64,000 nucleotides of DNA from Kordia antarctica (lineage in GTDB: Bacteria > Bacteroidota > Bacteroidia > Flavobacteriales > Flavobacteriaceae): assembly GCF_009901525.1 (NCBI RefSeq), contig NZ_CP019288.1, positions 3,315,501 through 3,379,500 on the forward strand, written 5' to 3'. A model generated the notes under the pieces. It searched no databases. It had not been told where the DNA came from and saw only the letters and a program-made list of their open reading frames with translations. The position numbers and the translations under genes are program-made. Positions 35,732-43,999 of the stretch are shown here, in pieces (the stretch's first letter is position 1; every line of letters starts with the position of its first letter).

Positions 35732-36748
35732 CTATTGTGTGTATTTGTGTAAATACCATTCAATTGTTTTCAAAATGCCCGATTCGAAGTTTTCTTCGGC
35801 TTTCCAACCCAATTCTTCTTCTATTTTGCTTGCATCAATTGCATACCGAAAATCATGTCCTGGTCTGTCAGATACAAACGTAATTTGTTCTTTGTAGGAT
35901 GCTTCTTTTGGATGAATTTTGTCTAATAACTCACATATTGTTGAAGCAATGTATACGTTGTTACGCTCATTACGTCCGCCAATGTTATAGGTTTCGCCTG
36001 TTTTTCCAGTTTGGTATACTAAGTGAATTCCTTTGCAATGATCTAATACGTATAACCAATCGCGAATATTGGTTCCATCTCCATATATTGGAATGTTTTC
36101 GCCTGAAATTGCTTTGCGAATTATGGTAGGAATCAACTTTTCGTCATGTTGTTTTGGTCCGTAATTGTTGGAACAGTTTGTCGTCACAACATTCATTCCG
36201 TACGTATGAAAGTAACTGCGCACAATAAAGTCTGACGAAGCTTTGGAAGCACTGTACGGACTGTTTGGCGCGTATGATGTTTCTTCTGTAAACAAACCTG
36301 TTTCGCCTAAGGTTCCGTAAACCTCGTCGGTTGATATGTGATGAAATCTACAGTTTTCGAATCCTTTTTTGATTTGATTTGGTCCATCCATCCAAAACTT
36401 TTTTGCAACATCTAATACATTAAAAGTTCCAAAGATATTTGTTTGAATGAATGCATCCGGATTTTTGATAGAGTTGTCTACATGCGATTCCGCAGCAAAG
36501 TGAATCACCGCTTTAAAATCGTGCTTCGTAAATAATTCTTCAATAAACGCTCTATTACAGATATCGCCTTCCACAAACGTGTAATTTTCATGATTCGCAA
36601 TTTCTGCCAGATTTTTTAAATCTCCAGCATACGTTAGTTTATCAATATTTACAACTGTGGTGTCTTGGTGTTGTTCCAAGAAATACGGAATATAGTTTGC
36701 TCCTATAAATCCTGCTCCTCCAGTAATAAGTACAGCGTTTTTAGGCAT
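35732..36748 (-). CDS. rfbB: dTDP-glucose 4,6-dehydratase
   Basis: A 338-residue extended SDR enzyme. It has VLITGGAGFIGANYIPYFL, HFAAESHVDNSI, HISTDEVYGTLG, the catalytic YSASKASSDF (YxxxK) and NCSNNYGPKQHDEKLIP. It converts dTDP-glucose to dTDP-4-dehydro-6-deoxyglucose with bound NAD+. Its start overlaps the end of the Wzz-like gene by 8 bases, so rhamnose synthesis is tied to the chain-length protein and the DUF6909-like gene upstream. Confidence 0.94.
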   Translation of the reverse strand: MPKNAVLITGGAGFIGANYIPYFLEQHQDTTVVNIDKLTYAGDLKNLAEIANHENYTFVEGDICNRAFIEELFTKHDFKAVIHFAAESHVDNSIKNPDAFIQTNIFGTFNVLDVAKKFWMDGPNQIKKGFENCRFHHISTDEVYGTLGETGLFTEETSYAPNSPYSASKASSDFIVRSYFHTYGMNVVTTNCSNNYGPKQHDEKLIPTIIRKAISGENIPIYGDGTNIRDWLYVLDHCKGIHLVYQTGKTGETYNIGGRNERNNVYIASTICELLDKIHPKEASYKEQITFVSDRPGHDFRYAIDASKIEEELGWKAEENFESGILKTIEWYLHKYTQ

Positions 36749-37814
36749 TCGATCTTCTATTTTCTGCGTAAGTATTTAAGTATTTGTTTAATTCTCTTAA
36801 TAAGATAAATACAAATAATAACAGTAATGTAACGATTGGAATTCTAAATAAGTAACTCTCGTAGAAGTTTCTTATTTGTGCACCATCTGAAAAATTACTC
36901 AATACATTTATTGTTTGCCCCTTAAACTCCCTATCTTCTGCAATTTGACGTAAACGTGCTGATATATTTTCGTCTAAAGAGAAAAGTTCTATTTCGTTTG
37001 TTTTTATCGAACTTGAAGACATCTGAATTTGCGTTTGTGCTAGACTCGTTTTTCCTGCTTCACTTTGTATTGCTTTGTTGTATACCGCACGTAATGTATC
37101 AATTTTATCCAAACGCTTCTTTAAGGCTTCTTCAGTAGCATCTAAGTTTCGAATCATAATCTCCTTTTGCTTCTTGATATATTCATTCTCAACATTTTCA
37201 GTAATCAGCCTTGCTTGCAATAAACCAAAAACGTTTTGTTCTCCAGAAACAATGCCTAATTCATGTCTAGTAAAGTCTAAAGGATCAATACTTTTCTTAA
37301 AAAGATCATAGTCAATTTGATCAGCAACATTGCTACTGTCCGTTTCTTTTCTGAATTCATCATATCTTTTTAACATTTCTATTTCAGAGATGTTTGGCTT
37401 TATGAATACACCTTTCAATTGGCTTGCTTGAGGAACTGTAATAGCAAATACCTTTGCTAATGCAATACTATCACCTTGCAGTACCAATCCATTATAATAT
37501 CTAATGTTTGAGTATAGTTGACGCTCACTTCCAAAGTTGGTTTGTACAGTCATATTTGATCCATATACAATAGGTTGTCTTGAATCAATAAACCATCCAA
37601 TAGCAACACTTAGTATTCCTACAATGATAAATTTTACAATGTGAACTCTAACTATAATTAAAGCTCTGATAATTAAGTCAAGAACAAATAGAAATGCACT
37701 TCTTAAAAAGGCAAAAAATCGGCTCATTGCTCTACCTATCATTCTAAATAATTCTCCTAAGTCTACTTCCGTAGATTTTTGAGGTGTAGGTGTATTCTGA
37801 ATATTTTCACTCAT
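36741..37814 (-). CDS. Wzz-like chain-length determinant membrane protein
   Basis: A 357-residue protein with two membrane helices: one near residues 55-80 (FIIVGILSVAIGWFIDS) and one near 325-345 (RIPIVTLLLLFVFILL). Between them is a long, mostly helical periplasmic part that includes LDATEEALKKRLDKIDTLRA. This N- and C-terminal TM layout is that of Wzz/co-polymerases. It lacks a kinase domain and the usual Pro-rich motif near the second helix is weak, so it may be a Wzz relative rather than a true chain-length regulator. It sits 5 bases after the upstream gene and overlaps rfbB. Confidence 0.6.
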   Translation of the reverse strand: MSENIQNTPTPQKSTEVDLGELFRMIGRAMSRFFAFLRSAFLFVLDLIIRALIIVRVHIVKFIIVGILSVAIGWFIDSRQPIVYGSNMTVQTNFGSERQLYSNIRYYNGLVLQGDSIALAKVFAITVPQASQLKGVFIKPNISEIEMLKRYDEFRKETDSSNVADQIDYDLFKKSIDPLDFTRHELGIVSGEQNVFGLLQARLITENVENEYIKKQKEIMIRNLDATEEALKKRLDKIDTLRAVYNKAIQSEAGKTSLAQTQIQMSSSSIKTNEIELFSLDENISARLRQIAEDREFKGQTINVLSNFSDGAQIRNFYESYLFRIPIVTLLLLFVFILLRELNKYLNTYAENRRSNA

Positions 37815-37819
37815 ATTCT

Positions 37820-39514
37820 TTAGTTGTTAAATAGTTGTTCTAAAATTTTTCGTGTTATTAAATAAGTCGGTTTTACACCTGTTGTTCCCAATCCGCCAGA
37901 AGCTAATGTGCTTCCAGTTTCTAATGGATTATCAGAAGCGTAATATGCATACCGCACTTTTACATCTTCTGAAATACTTCTTCTTATTTTTGAAGCAGAT
38001 TGAATTGCTTTTTGATAATGTGCGCCTTCCATTTCTAAACCAATGACATTCCAAGTAGAATCATGAAAGAATTTTAAGATGTCTTTGTTTTGCAATGACG
38101 TTCCTAAAACGGTAATCATGGAACCTTCAAAAACCTTTAATCCATGACCTTCTAAATCTTCTTTTTTCAATTCATTTTCAAAAGGATAATTATCGGCTGT
38201 TCCTTCAAATATGTGTGCTGACGGAATCATGATATCGCCTTTTCCTCCTTCTAAAATACCTGCTTTTCCCATAATGGAAATGGAAGCCATATTTAGGTAT
38301 TCTTTCTGAGTTTCATCGTCACTAGTATAAGGTTTTAAAAACTCATCAATAGTTTCATATGCTTGTTCTCCAAAAGCATAATCCATGACAAATAAAACAG
38401 GTTTTTCATCATCATTTTTCGCAGTACATGTGTACGATGTTTTGCTAAAATCTATTTTAGAAGTATCAAATATTTGCACATTGATATTGGTTCCTGATTC
38501 ATCTTTAATGTAAATCATTCCTCTTTTTAACGCTTCTTTTTCTACTTTAGCACGAAGTGTATTGTTTCCTGATGCACTTAATTCTTCAAAGATATCAAAC
38601 TCGTCCGTTGTATTGAGTTGTTTGCGTAATAGTTTTGGCGCAAATATAGAATTCATCACACTGTGCATATTGGCACTAATAATATGAATTGGTCTGTGTA
38701 ATAGATTATTTTCTTTTAATACTTTTTTAATATTGTTTGCCCAAACTTCTCCATGAATATGGTGTCCTAAGCGTTCTCGCAACACAGGACTAAACGTAAT
38801 GGTTCTTTTTTCGCTTTTGGCAACTTCTTTAATGGCAAGTTTCCCTAACCAGTAAATAATGTTTAAAAAGCGCTCTGGATGTTCTTTAGTAGAAAACGTT
38901 TTATGTGCATCTAAGATTTCCTCAAATGTTCTTCCTAATATATTCGCTGTATGCGTAATGGCAACTTCTCGCTCGGCAAGTGTTAATTTTTTCTTTTTAG
39001 TAACTGCGGCTTCTAATTTTTCCCAATCGCGCGTTGTTTCACCTTCTTCTCCAAACAATACACGATTGCAAATTTTATGCGATTCTATAAATAAAAACGT
39101 CAAATGCGTTAAAATATCATAGATTTCCGAACGTCCACGCGTAATTTCAATGTTCATCTGTTCCTCATCAATTCGGTAACAGTTTCTTCTTCTTTTAGGT
39201 GGAATAATGGCTTTAAAGTGTGAATTTTTATAGCCTTCATCAGATGTTAAATTGATAAAACGACATTCTTCAATCCCAATTGGCAAACGATCAATTACAT
39301 AAAGTAATCCGTTAATTTCTGCCTTTTCATCAGCGATAGAGCCATATATTTCGGGACGTAACACCAATAACGATTGTCGCAATGTTTCTCCAGAAACGCC
39401 CATCGGTTTATAAAATCCACGATTAAATAAATGCCTCATGGTAATGTACAAACGTTCAATAGCTCCTGATGATTCTTGCGCTCTAGTTCTTTCGTGTCTT
39501 TTAATGTTACTCAT
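37820..39514 (-). CDS. Conserved Bacteroidota protein (DUF6909-like) with nucleoside-phosphorylase-like C-terminus
   Basis: A 564-residue protein from the ATG at 39514 (MSNIKRHERTRAQESSGAIE). The nine codons before it are open but unlikely to be used. The N-terminal half is helical, with the basic IIPPKRRRNCYRIDEEQMNI. The C-terminal 170 residues have EGSMITVLGTSLQNKD, WNVIGLEMEGAHYQKAI and YYASDNPLETGSTLASGG. The EMEG and SDN pieces recall the nucleoside and Glu-binding region of purine-nucleoside phosphorylases. I recall the whole protein as the DUF6909 family, but this was not checked. A promoter box lies at 39531-39538. Function unknown; probably cytoplasmic. Confidence 0.6.
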   Translation of the reverse strand: MSNIKRHERTRAQESSGAIERLYITMRHLFNRGFYKPMGVSGETLRQSLLVLRPEIYGSIADEKAEINGLLYVIDRLPIGIEECRFINLTSDEGYKNSHFKAIIPPKRRRNCYRIDEEQMNIEITRGRSEIYDILTHLTFLFIESHKICNRVLFGEEGETTRDWEKLEAAVTKKKKLTLAEREVAITHTANILGRTFEEILDAHKTFSTKEHPERFLNIIYWLGKLAIKEVAKSEKRTITFSPVLRERLGHHIHGEVWANNIKKVLKENNLLHRPIHIISANMHSVMNSIFAPKLLRKQLNTTDEFDIFEELSASGNNTLRAKVEKEALKRGMIYIKDESGTNINVQIFDTSKIDFSKTSYTCTAKNDDEKPVLFVMDYAFGEQAYETIDEFLKPYTSDDETQKEYLNMASISIMGKAGILEGGKGDIMIPSAHIFEGTADNYPFENELKKEDLEGHGLKVFEGSMITVLGTSLQNKDILKFFHDSTWNVIGLEMEGAHYQKAIQSASKIRRSISEDVKVRYAYYASDNPLETGSTLASGGLGTTGVKPTYLITRKILEQLFNN

Positions 39515-39530
39515 AAATGGTTTTTCCGCA

Positions 39531-39538
39531 CAAAAATA
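39531..39538 (-). promoter_or_regulatory. Putative -7 box for the DUF6909-like/wzz/rfb run
   Basis: TATTTTTG on the minus strand fits TAnnTTTG and lies 16 bases before the ATG at 39514, just after the GH3 gene ends. No strong TTG is present at -33. It would drive the operon running to rfbD. Confidence 0.4.
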
Positions 39539-39556
39539 CAAGTTAATTTGAGATTT

Positions 39557-41056
39557 CTATGCTTTTTTGTAATTCGTTAGCGTTTCCGCGATTTTTCTAT
39601 CGTTTGATAATCTCGGAATTTTGTTTTGTCCGCCCAATTTCCCAATCGATTTCATATAGTTTTGAAATCCATCTTTTTGAATTTTGGTAACTTGTAATGG
39701 CTTTAATACTTTCCCTTTTATCAAGTCAAAATAATAACTATTTTGCGTTTGTAAAGAAGCGTCTATTATTTTTTCAAAAGCATCCATATTTTCAGGTTCT
39801 TTTTCAAATTCTATAAACCATTCGTGATATGGCAAACCGATTTCAGGATCTATTTTTGGCGCAACGGTAAATTCATTAATGCTTGCGCCAGATTGTTGCA
39901 GTGCTTCGTTTAATGCATGTTCTACTTCCTTACCAATCACGTGTTCGCCAAATGCCGAAATAAAATGTTTGATGCGTCCCGAAACAATTACTTTATACGG
40001 TTTTAAAGAAGTAAACTCAACAGTATCGCCAATATTATACGCCCAAAGTCCTGCGTTTGAAGAAATTATTAGTACGTAATTAACGCCAAGTTTTACATCT
40101 TTTAGTGTAATTCGTGTTGGAGTTGAATCAAAAAACGTGTCTGCTTTGATGAATTCATAGAAAATTCCCGAATCCAATTGCAATAACATTCCTTTATCTT
40201 CTTGTTCATCTTGAAACGCAAAAAATCCTTCACTTGCTGGATACAATTCAATGCTGTCTACTTTTCTTCCAATAAGGTTTTCAAACTTATTTCGATACGG
40301 TTCGTAATTCACGCCACCAAAAATGAACAATTTAAAATCTGGAAAAACATCGCCTATTTTTTTGCCTGTTCGTTCTTGAATACGTTCAAAATACATTTGA
40401 ACCCACGAAGGAATTCCGCTAATAATCGCCATTTTTTCAGGCAACGTTTCATCAACAATTGCTTCTACTTTGGTTTCCCAATCGTCAATGCAATTGGTTT
40501 CCCAACTTGGCATTCTATTTTTTTGCAAATAACCAGGTACATAATGCGCTACAATTCCTGAAAGTCGTCCGAGTTTTACGCCATTTTCTTCTTTTAAGAC
40601 TGGACTTCCTTGCAAAAAGATCATTTTTCCGTCTACAAAATCTGTATTTCCAGTTTCGGCAACGTACAATAAAATTGCGTTTCGAGCTGCTTCAACATGA
40701 GTTGGCATTGATTCTTTTGTAATTGGAATATATTTTGAGCCAGAAGTCGTTCCAGAAGTTTTAGCAAAGTAGAGCGGTTTTCCTTTCCAGAGAATATCTG
40801 ATTCGCCCGCAACTACTTTTTCAACATATGATTTTAATGCTTCGTAATCACGAATTGGAACACGTTTTATAAAATCAGCATGCGATTGAATGTTTTCAAA
40901 ATCGTGATCTTTTCCAAATTCCGTATGCTTTGCACTTTCAATGAGTTTTTGAAATACTTTTTCTTGTGTGACAATCGGATTGCTTGCCCATTTGTACACT
41001 TTTTTTCGAATGTAATGCGCAAATGGTTTAGCTAGAAGTGCTTTTAGAGATTTCAT
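39557..41056 (-). CDS. GH3 family acyl-acid-amido synthetase-like protein
   Basis: A 499-residue protein from the ATG at 41056 (MKSLKALLAKPFAHYIRKKV), preferred because an upstream ATG would overlap the M23 gene by 17 bases. The nucleotide-binding signature is FAKTSGTTSGSKYIPIT near residue 105, and VIVSGRIKHFISAFGEHVIG near 365 is the hinge motif of the ANL-like GH3 fold. In plants GH3 proteins link amino acids to hormones. Bacterial homologs with this fold are frequent in Bacteroidota but their substrates are unknown. It follows the M23 peptidase gene after a 1-base gap, so the two are co-expressed. Confidence 0.82.
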   Translation of the reverse strand: MKSLKALLAKPFAHYIRKKVYKWASNPIVTQEKVFQKLIESAKHTEFGKDHDFENIQSHADFIKRVPIRDYEALKSYVEKVVAGESDILWKGKPLYFAKTSGTTSGSKYIPITKESMPTHVEAARNAILLYVAETGNTDFVDGKMIFLQGSPVLKEENGVKLGRLSGIVAHYVPGYLQKNRMPSWETNCIDDWETKVEAIVDETLPEKMAIISGIPSWVQMYFERIQERTGKKIGDVFPDFKLFIFGGVNYEPYRNKFENLIGRKVDSIELYPASEGFFAFQDEQEDKGMLLQLDSGIFYEFIKADTFFDSTPTRITLKDVKLGVNYVLIISSNAGLWAYNIGDTVEFTSLKPYKVIVSGRIKHFISAFGEHVIGKEVEHALNEALQQSGASINEFTVAPKIDPEIGLPYHEWFIEFEKEPENMDAFEKIIDASLQTQNSYYFDLIKGKVLKPLQVTKIQKDGFQNYMKSIGKLGGQNKIPRLSNDRKIAETLTNYKKA

Positions 41057-41057
41057 A

Positions 41058-41930
41058 TTATAGTTTAAAATCAATAAATGTTGCCGGATTTACAGGATAA
41101 CCTTCGCTCCAAAGTTCAAAGTGTAAATGTGGACCAGTTGTTAACTCGCCTGTATTTCCAACCGTAGCAATAACTTCGCCTGCGGTGACCAAATCACTTT
41201 GTTGTTTGGTGAGAGATGCATTGTGTTTGTATACCGAAATCATATTGTTTGCATGTTCAATAATGATAACATATCCTGTAGCTGCTGTCCATTCGGAAAA
41301 AATAACGGTTCCGTCAGCAGTTGCTTTTACGGGCGTGCCTTTTGGAACTACAACATCAATGGCAAAGTGTTTTTCTTTCGGATTAAATTCTTGTGTAATT
41401 TGTCCTTTTACAGGCGGAAATAGCACAAAGTTGACTTTGGACGTTGCAGTTTCAAACAGATTGTATTTGTCTTCTTGCGCAACTTCTTCTCGTAGTAATG
41501 AATCTTGTTTACTTGGCGTTAAATCAACTTCGTCAGGATCAACCTCAACCGATCGGTATAAGGAATCTTTATTGATGCTTGCGCTTTTTATTTCTCCCGT
41601 AAGGACATTACGAATAGACGCCAAATACATAGAATCTCTTACGGTGACTTGTTGTAACGAATCTATTTTTTCATTAAGATCAATCGCTTTTTGCTTCAAA
41701 GCCGTTGATGAATAGCCTGGAATATATTCTCGCAATGAGGTAAAGGCAATTAAAAACGTTGTTAATACAATGAGTAGAATTGCGGAAAACGTGACCAACA
41801 CGAAAACATTTAAACGTGTCAGTTTAAAGGAAATACGCTCTTCAAAAGTATCTTCATTGAGAATTACCAACCGATACTTGTGCAAAAGTCTCTTTTTTAA
41901 TCGTTGTTTTTTCTGTTTATCTTTTGCCAT
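41058..41930 (-). CDS. M23 family metallopeptidase, membrane-anchored
   Basis: A 290-residue protein from the ATG at 41930 (MAKDKQKKQR); five codons upstream are open but unlikely. After a basic N-terminus comes one membrane helix (about residues 35-60), then a coiled-coil-prone stretch around LNEKIDSLQQVTV, then the peptidase domain. Zinc ligands are visible in HFAIDVVVPKGTPVKA (HxxxD) and GPHLHFELW (HxH). Such enzymes cut peptide cross-links in peptidoglycan in the periplasm, or activate other hydrolases. A promoter box is at 41948-41955, divergent from tatA. Confidence 0.85.
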   Translation of the reverse strand: MAKDKQKKQRLKKRLLHKYRLVILNEDTFEERISFKLTRLNVFVLVTFSAILLIVLTTFLIAFTSLREYIPGYSSTALKQKAIDLNEKIDSLQQVTVRDSMYLASIRNVLTGEIKSASINKDSLYRSVEVDPDEVDLTPSKQDSLLREEVAQEDKYNLFETATSKVNFVLFPPVKGQITQEFNPKEKHFAIDVVVPKGTPVKATADGTVIFSEWTAATGYVIIIEHANNMISVYKHNASLTKQQSDLVTAGEVIATVGNTGELTTGPHLHFELWSEGYPVNPATFIDFKL

Positions 41931-41947
41931 AAGTCTATTGTACACTA

Positions 41948-41955
41948 CAAACTTA
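41948..41955 (-). promoter_or_regulatory. Putative -7 box for the M23/GH3 pair
   Basis: TAAGTTTG on the minus strand fits TAnnTTTG, 17 bases before the ATG at 41930. No TTG is seen at -33. It is divergent from the tatA promoter. Confidence 0.4.
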
Positions 41956-42030
41956 AAAGAAAAATGTTAGTAATAAATTGTAGAAAGTGTTTTTTTTATG
42001 CTTCTTTACACTTAGGTGTGTATTTATTTT

Positions 42031-42038
42031 TACCTTTG
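42031..42038 (+). promoter_or_regulatory. Putative -7 box of tatA
   Basis: TACCTTTG fits TAnnTTTG and lies 19 bases before the tatA ATG at 42058. The -33 region shows only T-rich sequence. Confidence 0.45.
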
Positions 42039-42057
42039 TAACTTAAATTTAATCATT

Positions 42058-42246
42058 ATGATGACTTTAAATATGTTTTTAGCAATTCCTGGCGGATATT
42101 CAATTATCCTGATCGTTGTTGTAGTATTACTTTTATTTGGAGGAAGAAAGATTCCTGAATTAATGCGTGGCTTAGGTAGCGGAATTAAAGAATTTAAGGA
42201 TGCCACAAAAGAAGACGAAACACCAAAGAAAGTAGATAAAGAGTAA
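42058..42246 (+). CDS. tatA: Sec-independent translocase subunit TatA/E
   Basis: A 62-residue protein from ATG 42058 ([13 protein letters not shown]), with an N-terminal membrane helix [20 protein letters not shown], the FGG hinge and an amphipathic helix [17 protein letters not shown], followed by a charged tail. This is the complete TatA family layout. TatA oligomers open the inner membrane for folded, twin-arginine proteins together with TatC, which is not in this window. The ATG at 42016 is possible but would add a segment that overlaps the promoter box, so 42058 is chosen. A terminator follows at 42270. Confidence 0.9.
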   Translation: MMTLNMFLAIPGGYSIILIVVVVLLLFGGRKIPELMRGLGSGIKEFKDATKEDETPKKVDKE

Positions 42247-42269
42247 TTTCTATTTTTATATAAAAGTAT

Positions 42270-42300
42270 AAATCCACGCTGTTATAGTGTGGATTTTTTT
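42270..42300 (+). terminator. Rho-independent terminator of tatA
   Basis: The arms AAATCCACGC and GTGTGGATTT pair with one G-U around a 7-base loop, followed by seven T. It lies 24 bases after the tatA stop. Confidence 0.85.
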
Positions 42301-42382
42301 GTTTTAGAAACTATCTTTAACTACTAAAAAATCTTATTCTCAAGTAACGGAATGTGAAAATAATGTACATATCTTACAATGA

Positions 42383-42674
42383 ACGTGAGTTCGACATAAG
42401 TTTACTCAAATAAAATTTTGAACACATTTTCGCAATAAGTAATAAGTATCTCATTTTCATATCATTATTTTCGTTTTCTTTGCTCGCACAAAGAAAAGAA
42501 ACAAAAGAAAGTGCGCTTTTCCAGAGGTATTTTTAGTTTTTCTTTTAGGGAAAAACTAAAACCGCATGAATTTTTCTAAATTTTCTCCAAGGATTCGAAA
42601 ATTCTTAACGAAAAATCCATGCTATACTGCGGAAAAGACAAAAAAACACTCTGAAATTTTAGATCGAACTCAGG
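42383..42674. mobile_element. MITE-like dispersed element, copy 2 (full length)
   Basis: A 292-base element about 90% identical to the copy at 29964-30254, in the same orientation, with the same terminal repeats TGAGTTCGAC/TGAGTTCGAT. No target-site duplication is clear around this copy. Its right end supplies the ATG at 42566 and the first 36 codons of the following open frame, so it landed at or replaced the 5' end of that gene. It occupies most of the 42247-42565 gap. Confidence 0.75.
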
Positions 42675-43348
42675 TAAGGAATAAAAATTTAACACCATTG
42701 GAAATCATTAAAAAAGAAGTCAAGCAACTTATACAAACTGAACAGAAAGATACATTTCTGAATCACATGTTGGGAATGTTTAAACGTGATTTCAATGTGA
42801 TTGGCGAATGTTCTTCAGAGGAAATAAAACTTTGGCAACGTAATAGTTGGACCGTAAGTTTGTACGCCATTTTTATATTCAAATTTAATGCGCAACAACA
42901 TTTAATTGATATTAAAGCTGAACTCAATTTTTTTGGAAAAGTGCTCTCTTACGGGATCTTTTTTTTACTTCTATTTATTTTTATTCCTAAAGATGTAGCT
43001 TCTTATCAGCATGATAATTTTTGGCTTTTCAGCATGATAAAAATCATCTCTCTCATCATATATGTTTTGTTTTGTACGGTTATTTACGAAAGTGAAAAAA
43101 GAATTCAGCGACAAGCTATTTATGAATTATTAGATATTGAAATAAACGAAGAAAACACACTCAAGGAACGATCATTATTCAGTATTTTTATTCGAATATT
43201 TACATATCCTTTAGGTTTAGCAACACTTTATGGTAGTGTATTTCACTTTTTTCCAGAAGGACAATATAAACTTGCAATCGTAGGAATGGTGATTGTTTCT
43301 GCGTATTTTATAACTGACATAATCCTTCTTTTTAGAAAGAAAAAATGA
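42566..43348 (+). CDS. Membrane protein of unknown function with element-derived start
   Basis: A 260-residue open frame. Residues 1-36 are translated from the MITE-like element and are not protein-like; the native part begins after residue 37 with NLTPLEIIKKEVKQLIQTEQ. The middle has two membrane segments (about 125-142 and 153-175), and the end two more (about 215-255), with a charged loop of about 40 residues. The next ATG is at 42767 (MLGMFKRDF), which would give 193 residues. The original start may have been lost, so the gene may be expressed from the element or truncated. No family was recognised. It is followed by a Crp/Fnr gene after 13 bases. Confidence 0.5.
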   Translation: MNFSKFSPRIRKFLTKNPCYTAEKTKKHSEILDRTQVRNKNLTPLEIIKKEVKQLIQTEQKDTFLNHMLGMFKRDFNVIGECSSEEIKLWQRNSWTVSLYAIFIFKFNAQQHLIDIKAELNFFGKVLSYGIFFLLLFIFIPKDVASYQHDNFWLFSMIKIISLIIYVLFCTVIYESEKRIQRQAIYELLDIEINEENTLKERSLFSIFIRIFTYPLGLATLYGSVFHFFPEGQYKLAIVGMVIVSAYFITDIILLFRKKK

Positions 43349-43361
43349 TGAAACATTTATA

Positions 43362-43934
43362 ATGGAAACCACCGAAAACATATTTGAACATTTTGAGCAG
43401 TTTATCAAACTTTCTGATACATTGAAAGCGGAATTGCAAGATCGGTTACAGCTCGTTACGTTTAAAAAAGGCGAACTTATTTTAGATGCGAATCAAATTT
43501 CTACCAAAAGTTACTTTATTCGAAAAGGAATGCTCCGCACGTATTTTTTAAAAGACGGAAAAGAAATTAGCGAATATTTTTCTAGTAAAAATGAATGGAT
43601 AAACTCGCCAAAAAGCTTCATGCAACGCAAAACAGATATCTATTATATTGACGCGATTGAAACTACAGAAGTTTTTTCGTTACATGTAAATGATTTGGGT
43701 TATTTGTTTGATAATTTTCCAGAAATGGAACGCTATGCACGACTTTCTATGGGAACTGTTTTTGGACATTTTATGGAACGAATTACATCGATGCGTTTTG
43801 CTTCTGCGAAAGAAAAATATGCACACTTTCGTAAAACATATCATGATATTTACCATCGAATTCCATTAGGAATGATTGCTTCTTATATTGGAATTACGCA
43901 AGAAACATTAAGCAGAATTCGTGCAGAAAAATGA
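43362..43934 (+). CDS. Crp/Fnr family transcriptional regulator
   Basis: A 190-residue protein. Residues about 20-110 are a cyclic-nucleotide-binding-type beta-roll (FKKGELILDANQISTKSYFI, GMLRTYFLKDGKEISEYF). The C-terminal part has a winged-helix HTH ending GMIASYIGITQETLSRIRAE. It lacks the Cys residues of Fnr, and the usual Glu/Arg/Ser cAMP pocket is not evident, so the ligand is unknown. It follows the unknown membrane protein by 13 bases and precedes the hydrolase by 65 bases. A regulator of a small number of genes, perhaps its own neighbours, is likely. Confidence 0.85.
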   Translation: METTENIFEHFEQFIKLSDTLKAELQDRLQLVTFKKGELILDANQISTKSYFIRKGMLRTYFLKDGKEISEYFSSKNEWINSPKSFMQRKTDIYYIDAIETTEVFSLHVNDLGYLFDNFPEMERYARLSMGTVFGHFMERITSMRFASAKEKYAHFRKTYHDIYHRIPLGMIASYIGITQETLSRIRAEK

Positions 43935-43999
43935 TTATTTGATATAAGTCAAAAGTTTTGAAATTGTAATGAAGTTACTTTGTATAAAAGTAAACAACT

